Shown: positions 47,978 through 58,069 of the stretch, piece after piece
How the letters are laid out: every line of letters begins with the position of its first letter
Numbering within the stretch: the first letter of the stretch is position 1
Notes under the pieces: model-generated
The model's database searches: none
Told to the model about the DNA's origin: nothing
What the model saw: only the letters and a program-made list of their open reading frames with translations
Source of the DNA: Aegilops tauschii subsp. strangulata
Lineage: Eukaryota > Streptophyta > Magnoliopsida > Poales > Poaceae
NCBI RefSeq assembly: GCF_002575655.3
Contig: NC_053036.3
Location: 160,866,627-160,930,626 of the forward strand
Direction: 5' to 3'
DNA: 64,000 bases
Made by a program: the position numbers and the translations under genes

Positions 47978-48232
47978 ATGCCGTCGTATGTCGTGTACAA
48001 GGGTAAGGTTCCCGGAGTCTACGACGACTGGGAGGAGTGTTTGAGACAGGTTCACCATTTCAGCGGTAACAGTTACAAAGGGTACACCACTAGGGCGGAG
48101 GCGCAATCTAGATACGCGCGCTATCTAGCGGGAGAGAGGAGGGAGTGTTGGAGGAACCGGATGAAGACCAGTTTCATCGCGATGATGCTCATCGTGATGA
48201 CCGCAGCTCTATTCTATGTGATGGTAGTTTAG
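47978..48232 (+). CDS. 84-aa protein: RNase H1 N-terminal-like (hybrid-binding) domain plus C-terminal membrane segment
   Basis: Intact ORF starting MPSYVVYKGKVPGVYDDW. Residues 3-52 show the hallmarks of the RNase H1 N-terminal / Cauli_VI-type fold (PF01693): an aromatic-Val-Tyr-Lys-Gly start, GVYDDWEEC, QVHHFSGNSYKGY and TRAEAQSRYARYL. This domain binds RNA-DNA hybrids or double-stranded RNA in RNase H1. There is no catalytic RNase H domain. After a basic hinge (GERRECWRNRMK), residues 63-84 are hydrophobic (SFIAMMLIVMTAALFYVMVV), a typical tail anchor ending two residues from or at the C-terminus. It lies between the ORF2-type gene and the right subterminal hairpins of the CACTA, on the same strand. 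Its role in transposition is unknown. Confidence 0.72.
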   Translation: MPSYVVYKGKVPGVYDDWEECLRQVHHFSGNSYKGYTTRAEAQSRYARYLAGERRECWRNRMKTSFIAMMLIVMTAALFYVMVV

Positions 48233-48477
48233 ATGATCGATATCGACTTGTAATGTGAAGACAAACTCGCTACTCGCGGTCTCGAGACTTGTAATGTTCT
48301 ATCTTTGTTTGGTCTTTTGAATCCGGAGACTAATATGATGAATTGTATTCGGAGACTAATCTTCTATTGTATTCGATGAATCTGCTGTTGCTGTGTGGTG
48401 CTGTTTATATTCTGTCCAATAATATATTTTGTAATCTGTGCAAATATCGGAAAAGAAAAAAATCCCTAATATACATA
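48233..48477. other. spacer between small ORF and right hairpin array
   Basis: AT-rich, including a doubled segment cggagactaat (near 48325 and 48350). Probably the 3' UTR of the small ORF. No gene seen. Confidence 0.4.
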
Positions 48478-48836
48478 CTAATGGCGCATCACCCCAACGT
48501 GCGCCATTAGTATGCCAAAGGATACTAATGGCGCATCACCCCAACGTGCGCCATTAGTACGCCAAAGGATACTAATGGCGCATCACCCCGCAGTGCGCCA
48601 TTAGTATGGCAAATCACATGGGTAAATATGGCCCCCTGAGAGGCATACTAATGGCACACCGTGGCCTATACTAATGGCGCACTGCGTGGTGCGCCATTAG
48701 TATACCAGATACTAATGGCGCACCAGTGATGCGCCATTAGTAAAAAATACTAGTGGCGTGGTACTAGTGGCGCACCAGTAGTGCGCCATTAGTAGGCAAA
48801 ACTGGTGCGCCACTAGTAGGCCTTTTCCTAGTAGGG
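48478..48836. repeat. right subterminal hairpin array and terminus of the CACTA
   Basis: About six hairpins of the ACTAATGGCGCA(C/T)C class; the first two (48478 and 48522) are identical 36-bp units. The array runs into the terminal inverted repeat at about 48819-48836. Confidence 0.88.
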
Positions 48837-51138
48837 ATACTTGTCCCACGATGGATATGGATTTGAAGGTATCCATGGCATTGGCATTGGCGGCACAAAA
48901 TATGGATACGAATATACCGCATTAGAATTCTAATTTTGCCAATACCGATCCTCGGGTTTGCGCCTAGGGGGTGATCTTGATGCTTTTCCATTAGTTGGCC
49001 GATAAGCACTTTTCTCTTCACTCTTCTTTTGACATTTATCTAATAATTGTGCAAAAGTGACCTTGGATTTCTTGCACTTGTGCTTATTGTGGCCTTCATC
49101 TCCTTTGTCTTGACTTGCATCGATCTTTGGATTTTCTTGTTGCCCCCCAGTCCTTGGCGTCTTCATTGTATCTTCGATAGAACTCATGCCTTCAAGAATA
49201 TTTTCATTGTGCTCTTGAACAACTTTTTTTACTTGAAAGATTGATCCCATCACCTGTAGTTTTTACCTTCTCATCTTTAAAGGAATTGTCTTGAAGCAGC
49301 CGATTCAAAAACCTTTTTCCATTAGGACCAATCGGAATAGACTGGTCATCCCTTGGTGTTTCAACAAATTTTAATCGTCCTTTATCAATGGCCGATTTAA
49401 CTATTTGACGAAACATGTTGCAATCCTCAAAATCATGCTTGGACGAATCATGCAACTTGCAAAACATTCGTCCTTGGATTGATGGCTTCACATGGTGATC
49501 AAGAACTCTAATGTAATTATTTTTCAGCAACAAATCAAAGATTTGATCGCACATGTTTGAATCGAAGGTATACGTTTTGTTTTTTAGCCGATCTTTGTGT
49601 GCGAACGGCTTTGGAAGTAAGCAAACGAATGGTTCCGATTTAGAATCTCCCCATTCGGCTATGCATTGTGTTTTACACCCTATCTCCGATATACTTGGAT
49701 AAGATATTATATTAGCATCGGATTTCTCAAAAGAATTTAACCTTGGCTTTAAATTTCTGAAACGAAAATAGTTAGAATACACATGTCTCAATTGAGACCA
49801 AGTGCAAGCCAAGTAAGAAACAAGCAAAGCTACCCAATTAGATATGAAATTTTGATAAATCAATGGGGAAAACTTTGGCTGCAATAATAGGTCACTATCG
49901 GTCTTTATAAATGGCACAATAGATTGACCCATATGTTCTATAACAGTTTTATTGCTAACAAGTAAATTTCCCTTCGTCATTGGTCTTTCAAAATTACTTA
50001 TGAGAATTTCTCTTATAGAAGCATCAATAATAAAGTTGCGACCAAATCAGAAGATAGGTAAATCACTTGCTAGACATACCTTTTCAAACACGTTGGGAGA
50101 GCATGATGGTTGCGTTACTTGAATGATAGGTTGTTCCTCTTTCGAATAGCTCCCCAACACCTTGTCCCTGTTTTTCTAGAATAGATTCCGCATACGTAAT
50201 ATTTGATTCGGTCTTTTCAATAGCAGAATTAACTTTGTTATCCGAATCACCATCTTTTTTGATAATTCTATCCACACCCAATGCTTTCTCTTTTTGACAT
50301 AATCTAGCTTGAATTGCAGCAGAATTAATAGGCTTTCCCTCTTTTATTAATTCAGGTAGAACAACATTGCATTCGTCCCAAAAAGACGTAAGATTTTTCT
50401 TAATGACCCAATCTGGATAGAATTGCCCTCGTCACTTTTAGACTATTTTGGTAACGAGATTTCACCAAAATTCTGTAATTTTGCAGGGGAAACATTGTAT
50501 GCTACGATACTAGGTGAAGACACATGTGATCCTATAGAATTTTCACTTATTCGGCTATTAGCGTGAAGGTGCGAAGCCGAATTATGAATACCCATAGTTG
50601 CATATGGTGCCAAACAATTTGTAGCATGAGGTGTAGCATATGATGATTGAGGGTAATTGGCCGGATAACTAGTAGTAGCATGGCCAATTCCCGTATCCAC
50701 CGGCATGTTTTGATTAACATATTGCAAGCTAGTTGCCGATGAATAAAAAGGTGAAACACTTTGTTGCATGCCATTGAAAGTTCCTACATGGGGTGTTTCA
50801 ACTTGATTAACCAAACTCATCATGTTGTTCATCGGCATATGAATTTGTGGGGTTGCCGATGCATGGGAGTTGGGATACATATGTTGCATGTTGCTAAAAT
50901 TATATGAGGTAGAAGCATGAAGACTTTGTTGCATCGGCTCTTGCACATAATTAGATGCATGATTGATAAAGCTAGGGCTAGCCGATACATTATGCTCATT
51001 AGATGATCTAGCAACAACATATGCATTATTTGAATCTACATATGTGAATTGGGCATTCATATTACCTTTGTAGATTGCAAACCCTAGATGACGATCTCTT
51101 CGTAGCAAGAACGGGCCGGAGACCGTTCAAAGCTTCTT

Positions 51139-51155
51139 CCCCAGCGGAGTCGCCA
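51139..51155 (-). other. primer-binding-like site, left unit
   Basis: Minus-strand TGGCGACTCCGCTGGGG, 7 nt inside LTR B. The same sequence at the same spacing is found in the right unit at 55451-55467. The matching tRNA was not determined. Confidence 0.6.
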
Positions 51156-51162
51156 AAAAGTG

Positions 51163-52219
51163 TGTTCGCACACGAACACGTCACCGTGTACCCTCGACGC
51201 CGGGGGTGATGCACCGCAGCTCACGTTGAAGGAGACCCGCCGGAAGCGTGGTACGCAAGACAATCCGGCGGGCGCTTTTGAGGACCCGAAACCCCACACG
51301 CCCGGGAGGGACCCCGTCAGGGCGCGGCGGCTATGGGCTGCCCTAGGTCGACCTGATCGCCCCTAGGGCCTCGAGGTTCGCCGCCCTGCAATGAAGAACG
51401 AACGAAGAACGAGGAAGAAGAAGAACGAGGAAGAGAGATAAAGGTAAAGGTAAAAGATGATAGATTGATATGTCGATTGTGTGTTGTTATTCAATCGGCC
51501 GTGACCTCTTACATATATATGAGGCGGCTGGACTTTCCGTACAAGAAAAGGACTCAAATCCCGTCCAAAACATCAAAAGATAACCTAAGTCGGACCACGA
51601 GGGCCGGAACTTCCGGTCAGCCCGGAACTTCCGGGCTAAAATGACATCAAGTAGCCCTCTTGCACAGCTCCTGCAGGTCCTAAAAGCAAAGTTGTAGATC
51701 TTGCAATGGAGAAAAATTCCTTAGTTGATCACTTTTTCATCCGAGGCCATCTTGATGTCAAAATCGGCCCCGCAAATCTGCAAATAATGTTAAAATTCCA
51801 GTTTTCGGGGCGCACCGCGTGCAAAGTTTCTGTTTAGCCCGGAACCTCCCGGAAATTTTGCCCGGAACTTCCGGGGCAGACTTATGCAGCACATAGTTTT
51901 GACTCTAACTTTTGCATACGAACTCCGATTTAGACGTTCTTTATATTAAAATCGACCGCTTCGATGAGGCAAAGACAATCCGTGTAGAAACGTTTCCCAT
52001 ATGAGGCCATCTTGGGGGCGTAAACATCTGAATAGTGTTCTGAATATAAAATCTGAGTACTTCGAACACAACTTCGGTCTTAGAGATGAGACCGGATGAC
52101 TATGGCCCAAATATCAAAGTTTTTCCTTTTGACGATACGGAACTTTGTCACTTTGAGCACTTCTCCATTTGAGGCCATCTTAATTATGTTCTTGGCCGTG
52201 CCAAAATCTGGTGTCAACA
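51163..52219 (-). repeat. LTR B (shared central LTR), 1057 bp
   Basis: Same ends as LTR A. It serves as 5' LTR of the left unit and 3' LTR of the right unit. It lacks about 20 bp after ctcctgcaggtc (near 51680), which A and C keep. Confidence 0.9.
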
Positions 52220-52405
52220 CATGCCCCCCTGTTTTTCGGCAAACTTGTGTGCCGAAAAATAACTTGCACGATGCTTTTCCTAAGGACGATGTCAACACTC
52301 CATCAACCATTTTATGTGCTTAGGGCGATAATTTCTATATCGGCCATGTTTATGCTTAGGGCGATAGTTATATATCGGCCACTTTGATTAGCAACAAAAG
52401 TTAAG

Positions 52406-55400
52406 CTAATCGAACGTATCATGATTTGATAATACCCTTTCATGATGTAAAAAATTATACTGCATCCATGGATTTAAATAAGCCCACTGAGGGTAACAAA
52501 TCATACCTGATGATGAATTCCATGGCATAGGCATTAATGGCATAGTTGAAGAATATGGATAATGTGTGGACCGAAAATGTTGAAACTTTTGGCTTGGTCC
52601 TTCATAGTTTTCACTCTTTTCCTTCTTCACCTTTGCCGATCTGCTGGTAATGGAAGCTTGCACATAATTCTTATTTTGAGTACTTCCTTTGGGAACCCAT
52701 GCCATATTCCTTTCTTCAAGTTCTTGTGCACTAAGTTTTTGTAATTTCTTCTTTTGCCAATATGATAAGCCGAGTGGGCACCCTGGCTGTGATTTTGTTT
52801 GAAGCAATGGCAATTCTTGTTTTACCATGTGCACTCTCAACTTCTTCTCTTCAGATTTGGCACTTGATTGACTTGCCTCATCGCCATTAGTAGCCAATGT
52901 CAATACTTTAATTGGCTCCTTCTCATTTGAGATCAAATCTGAAGTAGCACTCTTACAGCCATCTTTTTTAACACGATAAATTTGTTTGACCACCTCTTTC
53001 TTGTTCCTTGAGCTCCGGACCGATTCCTTATGATTGAAACGGTCTTTGACATGTGATTGTTCAAATGTTGATCTTTTTGGAGCTGCATAATGTTTGTGAG
53101 ATGGTCTAAAATAAGATGAAGAATGCGCCCTTGTATCATACTTGTCCCACGATGGATATGGATTTACATGATCATAGGAAGGTATCCATGGCATTGGCAT
53201 TGGCGGCATAAAATATGGATATGAATATACCGCATTAGAATTCTCATTTTGCCAATACCGATCCTCGGGTTTGCGCCTAGGGGGTGATCTTGATGCTTTT
53301 CCATTAGTTGGCCGATAAGCACTTTTCTCTTGACTCTTCTTTTGATATTTATCTAATAATTGTGCAAAAGTGACCTTGGATTTCTTGCACTTGTGCTTAT
53401 TGCGGCCTTTATCCCCTTTGTCTTGACTTGCATCGATCTTTGGATTTTCTTGCTGCCCCCCAGTCCTTGGTGTCTTCATTGTATCTTCGATAGAACTCAT
53501 GCCTTCAAGAATATTTTCATTGTGCTCTTGAACAACTTTTTTACTTGAAAGCTTGATCCCATCACCTGTAGTTTTTACCTTCTCATCTTTAAAGGAATCG
53601 TCTAGAAGCAGCCGATTCAAAAACCTTTTTTCATTAGGACCAATCGGAATAGACTGGTCATCCCTTGGTGTTTCAACAAATTTTAATCGTCCTTTATCAA
53701 TGGCCGATTTAACTATTTGACGAAACATGTTGCAATCCTCAAAATCATGCTTGGACGAATCATGCAACTTGCAAAACATTCGTCCTTGGATTGATGGCTT
53801 CACATGGTGATCAAGAACTCTAATGTAATTATTTTTCAGCAACAATCAAAGATTTGATCGCACATGTTTGAATCGAAGGTATACGTTTTGTTTTTAGCCG
53901 ATCTTGGTGTGCGAACGGCTTTGGAAGTAAGCAAACAAATGGTTCAGATTTAGAATCTCCCCATTCGGCTATGCATTGTGTTTTACACCCTATCTCCGAT
54001 GTATTTGGATAAGATATTATATTAGCATCGGATTTCTCAAAAGAATTTGACCTTGGCTTTAAATTTCTGAAACGAAAATAGTTAGAATACACATGTCTCA
54101 ATTGAGACCAAGTGCAAGCCAAGTAAGAAACAAGCAAAGCTACCCAATTAGATATGAAATTTTGATAAAGCAATGGGGAAAACTTTGGCTGCAATAATAG
54201 GTCACTATCGGTCTTTATAAATGGCACAATAGATTGACCGATATGTTCTATAACAATTTTATTGCTAACAAGTAAATTTCCCTTCGTCATTCGCCTTTCA
54301 AAATTACTTATGAGAATTTCTCTTATAGAAGCATCAATAATAAAGTTGCGACCAAATCGGAAGATAGGTAAATCACTTGCTAGACATACCTTTTCAAACA
54401 CGTTGGGAGAGCATGATGGTTGCGTTACTTGAACGATAGGTTGTTCCTCTTTCGAATAGCTCCCCAACACCTTGTCATCCTGATTTTCTAGAATAGATTC
54501 CGCATACGTAATATTTGATTCGGTCTTTTCAATAGCCGAATTAACTTTGTTATCCGAATCACCATCTTTTTTGATAATTCTATCCACACCCAATGCTTTC
54601 TCTTTTTGACATAATCTAGCTTGAATTGCAGCAGAATTAATAGGCTTCCCCTCTTTTATTAATTCAGGTAGAACAACATTGCATTCGTCCCAAAAGACGT
54701 AAGATTTTTCTTAATGACCCAATCTGGATAGAATTGCCCCCCGGTACTTTTAGACTCTTTTGGTAACGATATTTCACCAAAATTCTGTAATTTTGCAGGG
54801 AAAACATTGTATGCTACGATACTAGGTGAAGACACATGTGATCCTATAGAATTTTCACTTATTCGGCTATTAGCGTGAAGGTGCGAAGCCGAATTATGAA
54901 TACCCATAGTTGCATATGGTGCCAAACAATTTGTAGCATGAGGTGTAGCATATGATGATTGAGGGTAATTGGCCGGATAACTAGTAGTAGCATGGCCAAT
55001 TCCCGTATCCACCGACATGTTTTGATTAACATATTGCAACCTAGTTGCCGATGAATAAAAAGGTGAAACACTTTGTTGCATGCCATTGAAAGTTCCTACA
55101 TGGGGTGTTTCAACTTGATTATCCAAACTCATCATGTTGTTCATCGGCATATGAATTTGTGGGGTTGCCGATGCATGGGAGTTGGGATACATATGTTGCA
55201 TGTTGCTAAAATTATATGAGGTAGAAGCATGAAGACTTTGTTGCATCGGCTCTTGCACATAATTAGATGCATGATTGATAAAGCTAGGGCTAGCCGATAC
55301 ATTATGCTCATTAGATGATCTAGCAACAACATATGCATTATTTGAATCTACATATGTGAATTGGGCATTCATATTACCTTTGTAGATTGCAAACCCTAGA

Positions 55401-55438
55401 TGACGATCTCTTCGTAGCAAGAACGGGCCGGAGACCAT
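52406..55438 (-). pseudogene. Gag-like gene of the right unit
   Basis: Three open segments in order: 55438-54659 (259 aa, Asn/Ser/His-rich N-terminus), 54593-53829 (254 aa, Gag core with SNWVALLVSYLACTWSQLRH) and 53845-52406 (479 aa, knuckle FCKLHDSSKHDFEDC, Lys/Ser-rich linker, KVTFAQLLDKYQKK, and a C-terminus rich in Pro, Met and Trp). The breaks sit in homopolymers: one A fewer near 54690, one T fewer near 53893, and one A fewer near 53845, each relative to the left unit. It lacks pol. The knuckle has the CX2CX4HX4C spacing with the second Cys as His, as in other plant gypsy Gags. Confidence 0.87.
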
Positions 55439-55450
55439 TCAAAGCTTCTT

Positions 55451-55467
55451 CCCCAGCGGAGTCGCCA
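55451..55467 (-). other. primer-binding-like site, right unit
   Basis: Identical to the site at 51139-51155, and 7 nt inside LTR C. Conservation in both units supports function as a reverse-transcription primer site. Confidence 0.6.
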
Positions 55468-55474
55468 AAAAGTG

Positions 55475-56542
55475 TGTTCGCACACGAACACGTCACCGTG
55501 TACCCTCGACGCCGGGGGTGATGCACCGCAGCTCACGTCGAAGGAGACCCGCCGGAAGCGCGGTAGGCAAGACAATCCGGCGGGCGCTTTTGAGGACCCG
55601 AAACCCCACACGCCCGGGAGGGACCCCGTCAGGGCGCGCGGCGGCTATGGGCCGCCCTAGGTTGACCTGATCGCCCCTAGGGCCTCGAGGTTCGCCGCCC
55701 TGCAATGAAGAACGAACGAGGAACGAGGAAGAAGAAGAACGAGGAAGAGAGATAAAGGTAAAGGTAAAAGATGATAGATTGATATGTCGATTGTGTGTTG
55801 TTATTCAATCGGCCGTGACCTCTTACATATATATGAGGCGGCTGGACTTTCCGTACAAGAAAAAGACTTAAATCCCGTGCAAAACATCAAAAGATAACCT
55901 AACTCGGACCACGAGGGCCGGAACTTCCGGGCTAAAATTACATCTAGTAGCCCTCTTGCACAGCTCCTGCAGGTCGCATATGGATTCGGATCGCGATGGT
56001 CCCAAAAGCAAAGTTGTAGATCTTGCAATGGAGAAAAATTCCTTAGTTGATCACTGTTTCATCCGAGGTCATCTTGATGTCGAAATCGGCCCCGCAAATA
56101 TGCAAATAATGTTAAAATTCCAGTTTTTGGGGCGCACCGCGTGCAAAGTTTCTGTTTAGCCCGGAACCTCCCCGGATGTTTTGCCCGGAACTTCCGGGGC
56201 AGACTTATGCAACACATAGTTTTGTCTCTACCTTTTGCATACAAACTCCGATTTAGACATTCTTTATATCAAAATCGACCGTTTCGACGAGGCAAAGACA
56301 ATCCGTGTAGAAACGTTTCCCATATGAGGCCATCTTGGGGGCGTAAACATCTGAATAGTGTTCTGAATACAAAATCTGAGTACTTCGAACACAACTTCGG
56401 TCTTAGAGATGAGACCGGATGACTATGGCCCAAATATCAAAGTTTTTCCTTTTGACGATACGGAACTTTCTCACTTTGAGCACTTCTCCATTTAAGGCCA
56501 TCTTAATTAAGTTCTTGGCCGTGCCAAAATCTGGTGTCAACA
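55475..56542 (-). repeat. LTR C (outer 5' LTR), 1068 bp
   Basis: Same ends as A and B. Near 55920 it has lost about 18 bp between two gcccggaacttccgg repeats, a deletion private to this copy. It is followed directly by the right TSD ATGTT. Confidence 0.9.
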
Positions 56543-56547
56543 ATGTT

Positions 56548-56880
56548 TTCAATAATTTTTACCTGGTCGAATTGATCGCGGTGTTTGTACCTAAGGTATC
56601 AGGTCTACGGTGCTTGAATGATCATGTTATTTACACAGAATTTATCGGGGGTATGTTTTAACAACAAAAAATCATTTGGTCGAGGTTACCACGGTGATTG
56701 CATTTAAATTATGAGATTTGGATGTGTACATTATCAAGATATTTACAGATAAGTTATGGGGTATATGTTTTAAATATTTTTTTCATGTAGTCAAAGTTAC
56801 CGCGGTGCTTATACCTAAGTTATCAGGTATATGGTGCTTAAATAATCATACTATTTACAAAGAAATTACCACGTTTTAGT
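56548..56880. repeat. right part of the split minisatellite array
   Basis: Three further half-units of the same type as 22840-23534 (ggt.accgcggtg, taagttatcagg, atcat.ctatttaca). They begin exactly at the TSD of the tandem retroelement. The array decays into unrelated AT-rich sequence near 56880. Confidence 0.8.
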
Positions 56881-57114
56881 AAAAAAAATCTGAGTCAAAT
56901 TTCATGTAGATATGAAAAGCACATTGCCTTTTAGTTCTTCAGGAAAAAAAGAAATCAGTGAGATGGTTGCTTAGTTAAATTAACTACTACATCATGCACG
57001 GTTCGAATCACTTGGTTGGCAAAAAGTGTTTGAATTTGATTCTACTGTTCGTTTTGGCACCTAGGAGCAGAAACTCCATCTTAAAAAACGGTCTTTCTTA
57101 TTATTTCCGTAGAA
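56881..57114. other. AT-rich spacer
   Basis: No gene or repeat end recognised. Confidence 0.4.
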
Positions 57115-57189
57115 GCTGGCCTAGCTCAGTTGGTAGAAGGGCAATGGCTTATCTTTGATGATGGCTTGGGTTCAAATCCTAGGAATGCA
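57115..57189 (+). ncRNA. tRNA-like Pol III unit (tRNA pseudogene or SINE head)
   Basis: Perfect A-box-like TAGCTCAGTTGG (57122-57133) and perfect B box GGTTCAAATCC (57169-57179), 35 bp apart, followed by a T10 terminator (57190-57199). The D arm (GCTC/GGGC) and T arm (TTGGG/CCTAG) can pair. The acceptor stem does not pair and I cannot fold a proper anticodon stem, so it is not a working tRNA. Confidence 0.6.
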
Positions 57190-57493
57190 TTTTTTTTTTC
57201 TTCTTCTTTGAAAGAAAACGGTTGTGCGAGAGAAAAACGGGACGGGGAAGAGAACTGCGAGAGAAATACGGGATCGAGAGAAAATATCGGCGAGAGAAAA
57301 ACGCGAGGTTAAGAAAAAACGCGCGGTTCGCTCGCGAACTATCAGCTACCGTTCGATCCAGAATAAACGGAATCCATGTCGTGCGGACCTGTTGTAAAAT
57401 TCCTGCCGGCAGGAAATTAGCTTTTCCGTTTATTATTATCGTAATTATTCATCTGCACATCATCCATTTTACTTGGAAAGCTATATAATCAAA

Positions 57494-57933
57494 TTAGATA
57501 TGAGGGGATGGTGCAAGATTCATCGCCGCCGCTGGGTCTAGGGGAGAAATCTTGTGACAGCTAGCCTTGCACTCGTCACCTGATATATAGCAGTGGTCAA
57601 AACAACAGTAGGCGCAAGTCGGTGATGGGTCCGTACAATCGGGAGCAGGAACACACAGTCCATATGGCAAATTGATTCTTACGCTTTCCACGTTTTGCAA
57701 TGTTCTGGCTATGGAACAAAAAATCAATTAAGATTCATACTATTCTATGTTTATAAATAAACTATTAAAAGTAGTTCATGGAACAAACAAACAAATATAC
57801 AATTACTCCGAAAAGACATAAACACTTGTCAGTAAATTGAAATCAACTTACACTGCACATGGGTCGCGAAGCACGTGAGAGGAAGCACCGACAGTATGAT
57901 TGGTGCAAGGAAACGGTTCCTATACTTGTCCAT
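57494..57933 (-). CDS. secreted cysteine-rich peptide, ESF1/MEG-like, two exons (98 aa)
   Basis: Exon 1 57933-57852 and exon 2 57708-57494; the 143-nt intron (57851-57709) has GTAAGT donor and TTCCATAG acceptor. The joined frame is 297 nt with stop. The N-terminus MDKYRNR is followed by a hydrophobic FLAPIILSVLPLTCFA, a clear signal peptide. The mature part reads VRINLPYGLCV, then eight Cys spaced C-x5-C-x6-C-x2-C-C-x3-C-x6-C-x3-C. The LPxGLC lead-in, the double Cys and the intron right after the signal peptide match the plant EMBRYO SURROUNDING FACTOR 1 / maternally expressed gene (MEG) family of small secreted signalling peptides. The C-terminal extension after the last Cys (about 20 aa) is unusual. 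A TATA box lies about 96 bp upstream of the ATG. Probable live host gene; family assignment is from pattern memory. Confidence 0.72.
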
Positions 57934-58028
57934 GGAGAATTTGCTAGGTGAGCTTATTTGGTCCTCGTCTATAGCAGAGTGGTTTTTTTAGAAACAATGA
58001 CAGGTAGGTATCATCCTTTGGGTGTTCC

Positions 58029-58038
58029 TATTTATATA
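58029..58038 (-). promoter_or_regulatory. TATA box of the ESF1-like gene
   Basis: Minus-strand TATATAAATA, 96-105 bp upstream of the ATG at 57933, which implies a leader of about 65-75 nt. Spacing and sequence are close to the plant consensus. Confidence 0.7.
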
Positions 58039-58069
58039 ACCCACAAAAAACATGAGGTACAGGGGCAAA

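Larger units (their letters stand above)
25541..48836 (+). mobile_element. CACTA (En/Spm-type) DNA transposon, about 11.8 kb without its insert
   Basis: Left end CACTACTAGGAAAAGGGC (25541); right end, reverse complemented, CCCTACTAGGAAAAGGCC (48836), one substitution in the outer CACTA. A 3-bp TSD ATA flanks it (25538-25540, 48837-48839). The uninterrupted target is preserved in the sister Gag copy at 53138-53140. Subterminal regions (37087-37525, 48478-48815) are arrays of ACTAATGGCGCACC hairpins. Genes inside: TNP2-type transposase remnant, TNPA/ORF2-type gene, and a small RNase-H1-like ORF, all on the plus strand. Confidence 0.95.
24806..51108 (-). pseudogene. Gag-like gene of the left unit, split by the CACTA transposon
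   Basis: The N-terminal half lies at 51108-48840 and the C-terminal half at 25540-24806. The protein starts with a tract rich in Asn, Ser, His and Met (51108-50443, e.g. NMQHMYPNSHASATPQIHM), then a retroelement Gag core (FKTDSDLLLQPKF-like region, SNWVALLVSYLACTWSQLRH) and a CX2HX4HX4C knuckle (FCKLHDSSKHDFEDC, about 49470-49430), then a Lys-rich tail. Besides the insertion there are a TAG near 50442, a TGA at 50047-50049 where the sister copy has CGA, a frame change near 50160, and an extra T in a T-run near 49230. Non-functional. Confidence 0.87.
23535..56542 (-). mobile_element. tandem three-LTR, Gag-only retroelement (LTR-int-LTR-int-LTR)
   Basis: Three related LTRs (23535-24619, 51163-52219, 55475-56542) separate two colinear internal regions in the same minus orientation. 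Left internal is 24620-51162; removing the CACTA insertion leaves about 3244 bp. Right internal is 52220-55474, 3255 bp. The outer ends have a perfect 5-bp TSD ATGTT (23530-23534, 56543-56547). A primer-binding-like site (TGGCGACTCCGCTGGGG) lies 7 nt from the LTR in both copies. Only Gag-like coding is present, with a CX2HX4HX4C knuckle; there is no protease, RT or integrase. It is therefore a non-autonomous, probably gypsy-type element. Confidence 0.9.

Noticed and set aside
57115..57189. Functional tRNA gene
   Set aside because: A and B boxes are present, but the acceptor stem (GCTGGCC against GAATGCA) does not pair and no valid anticodon arm can be drawn.
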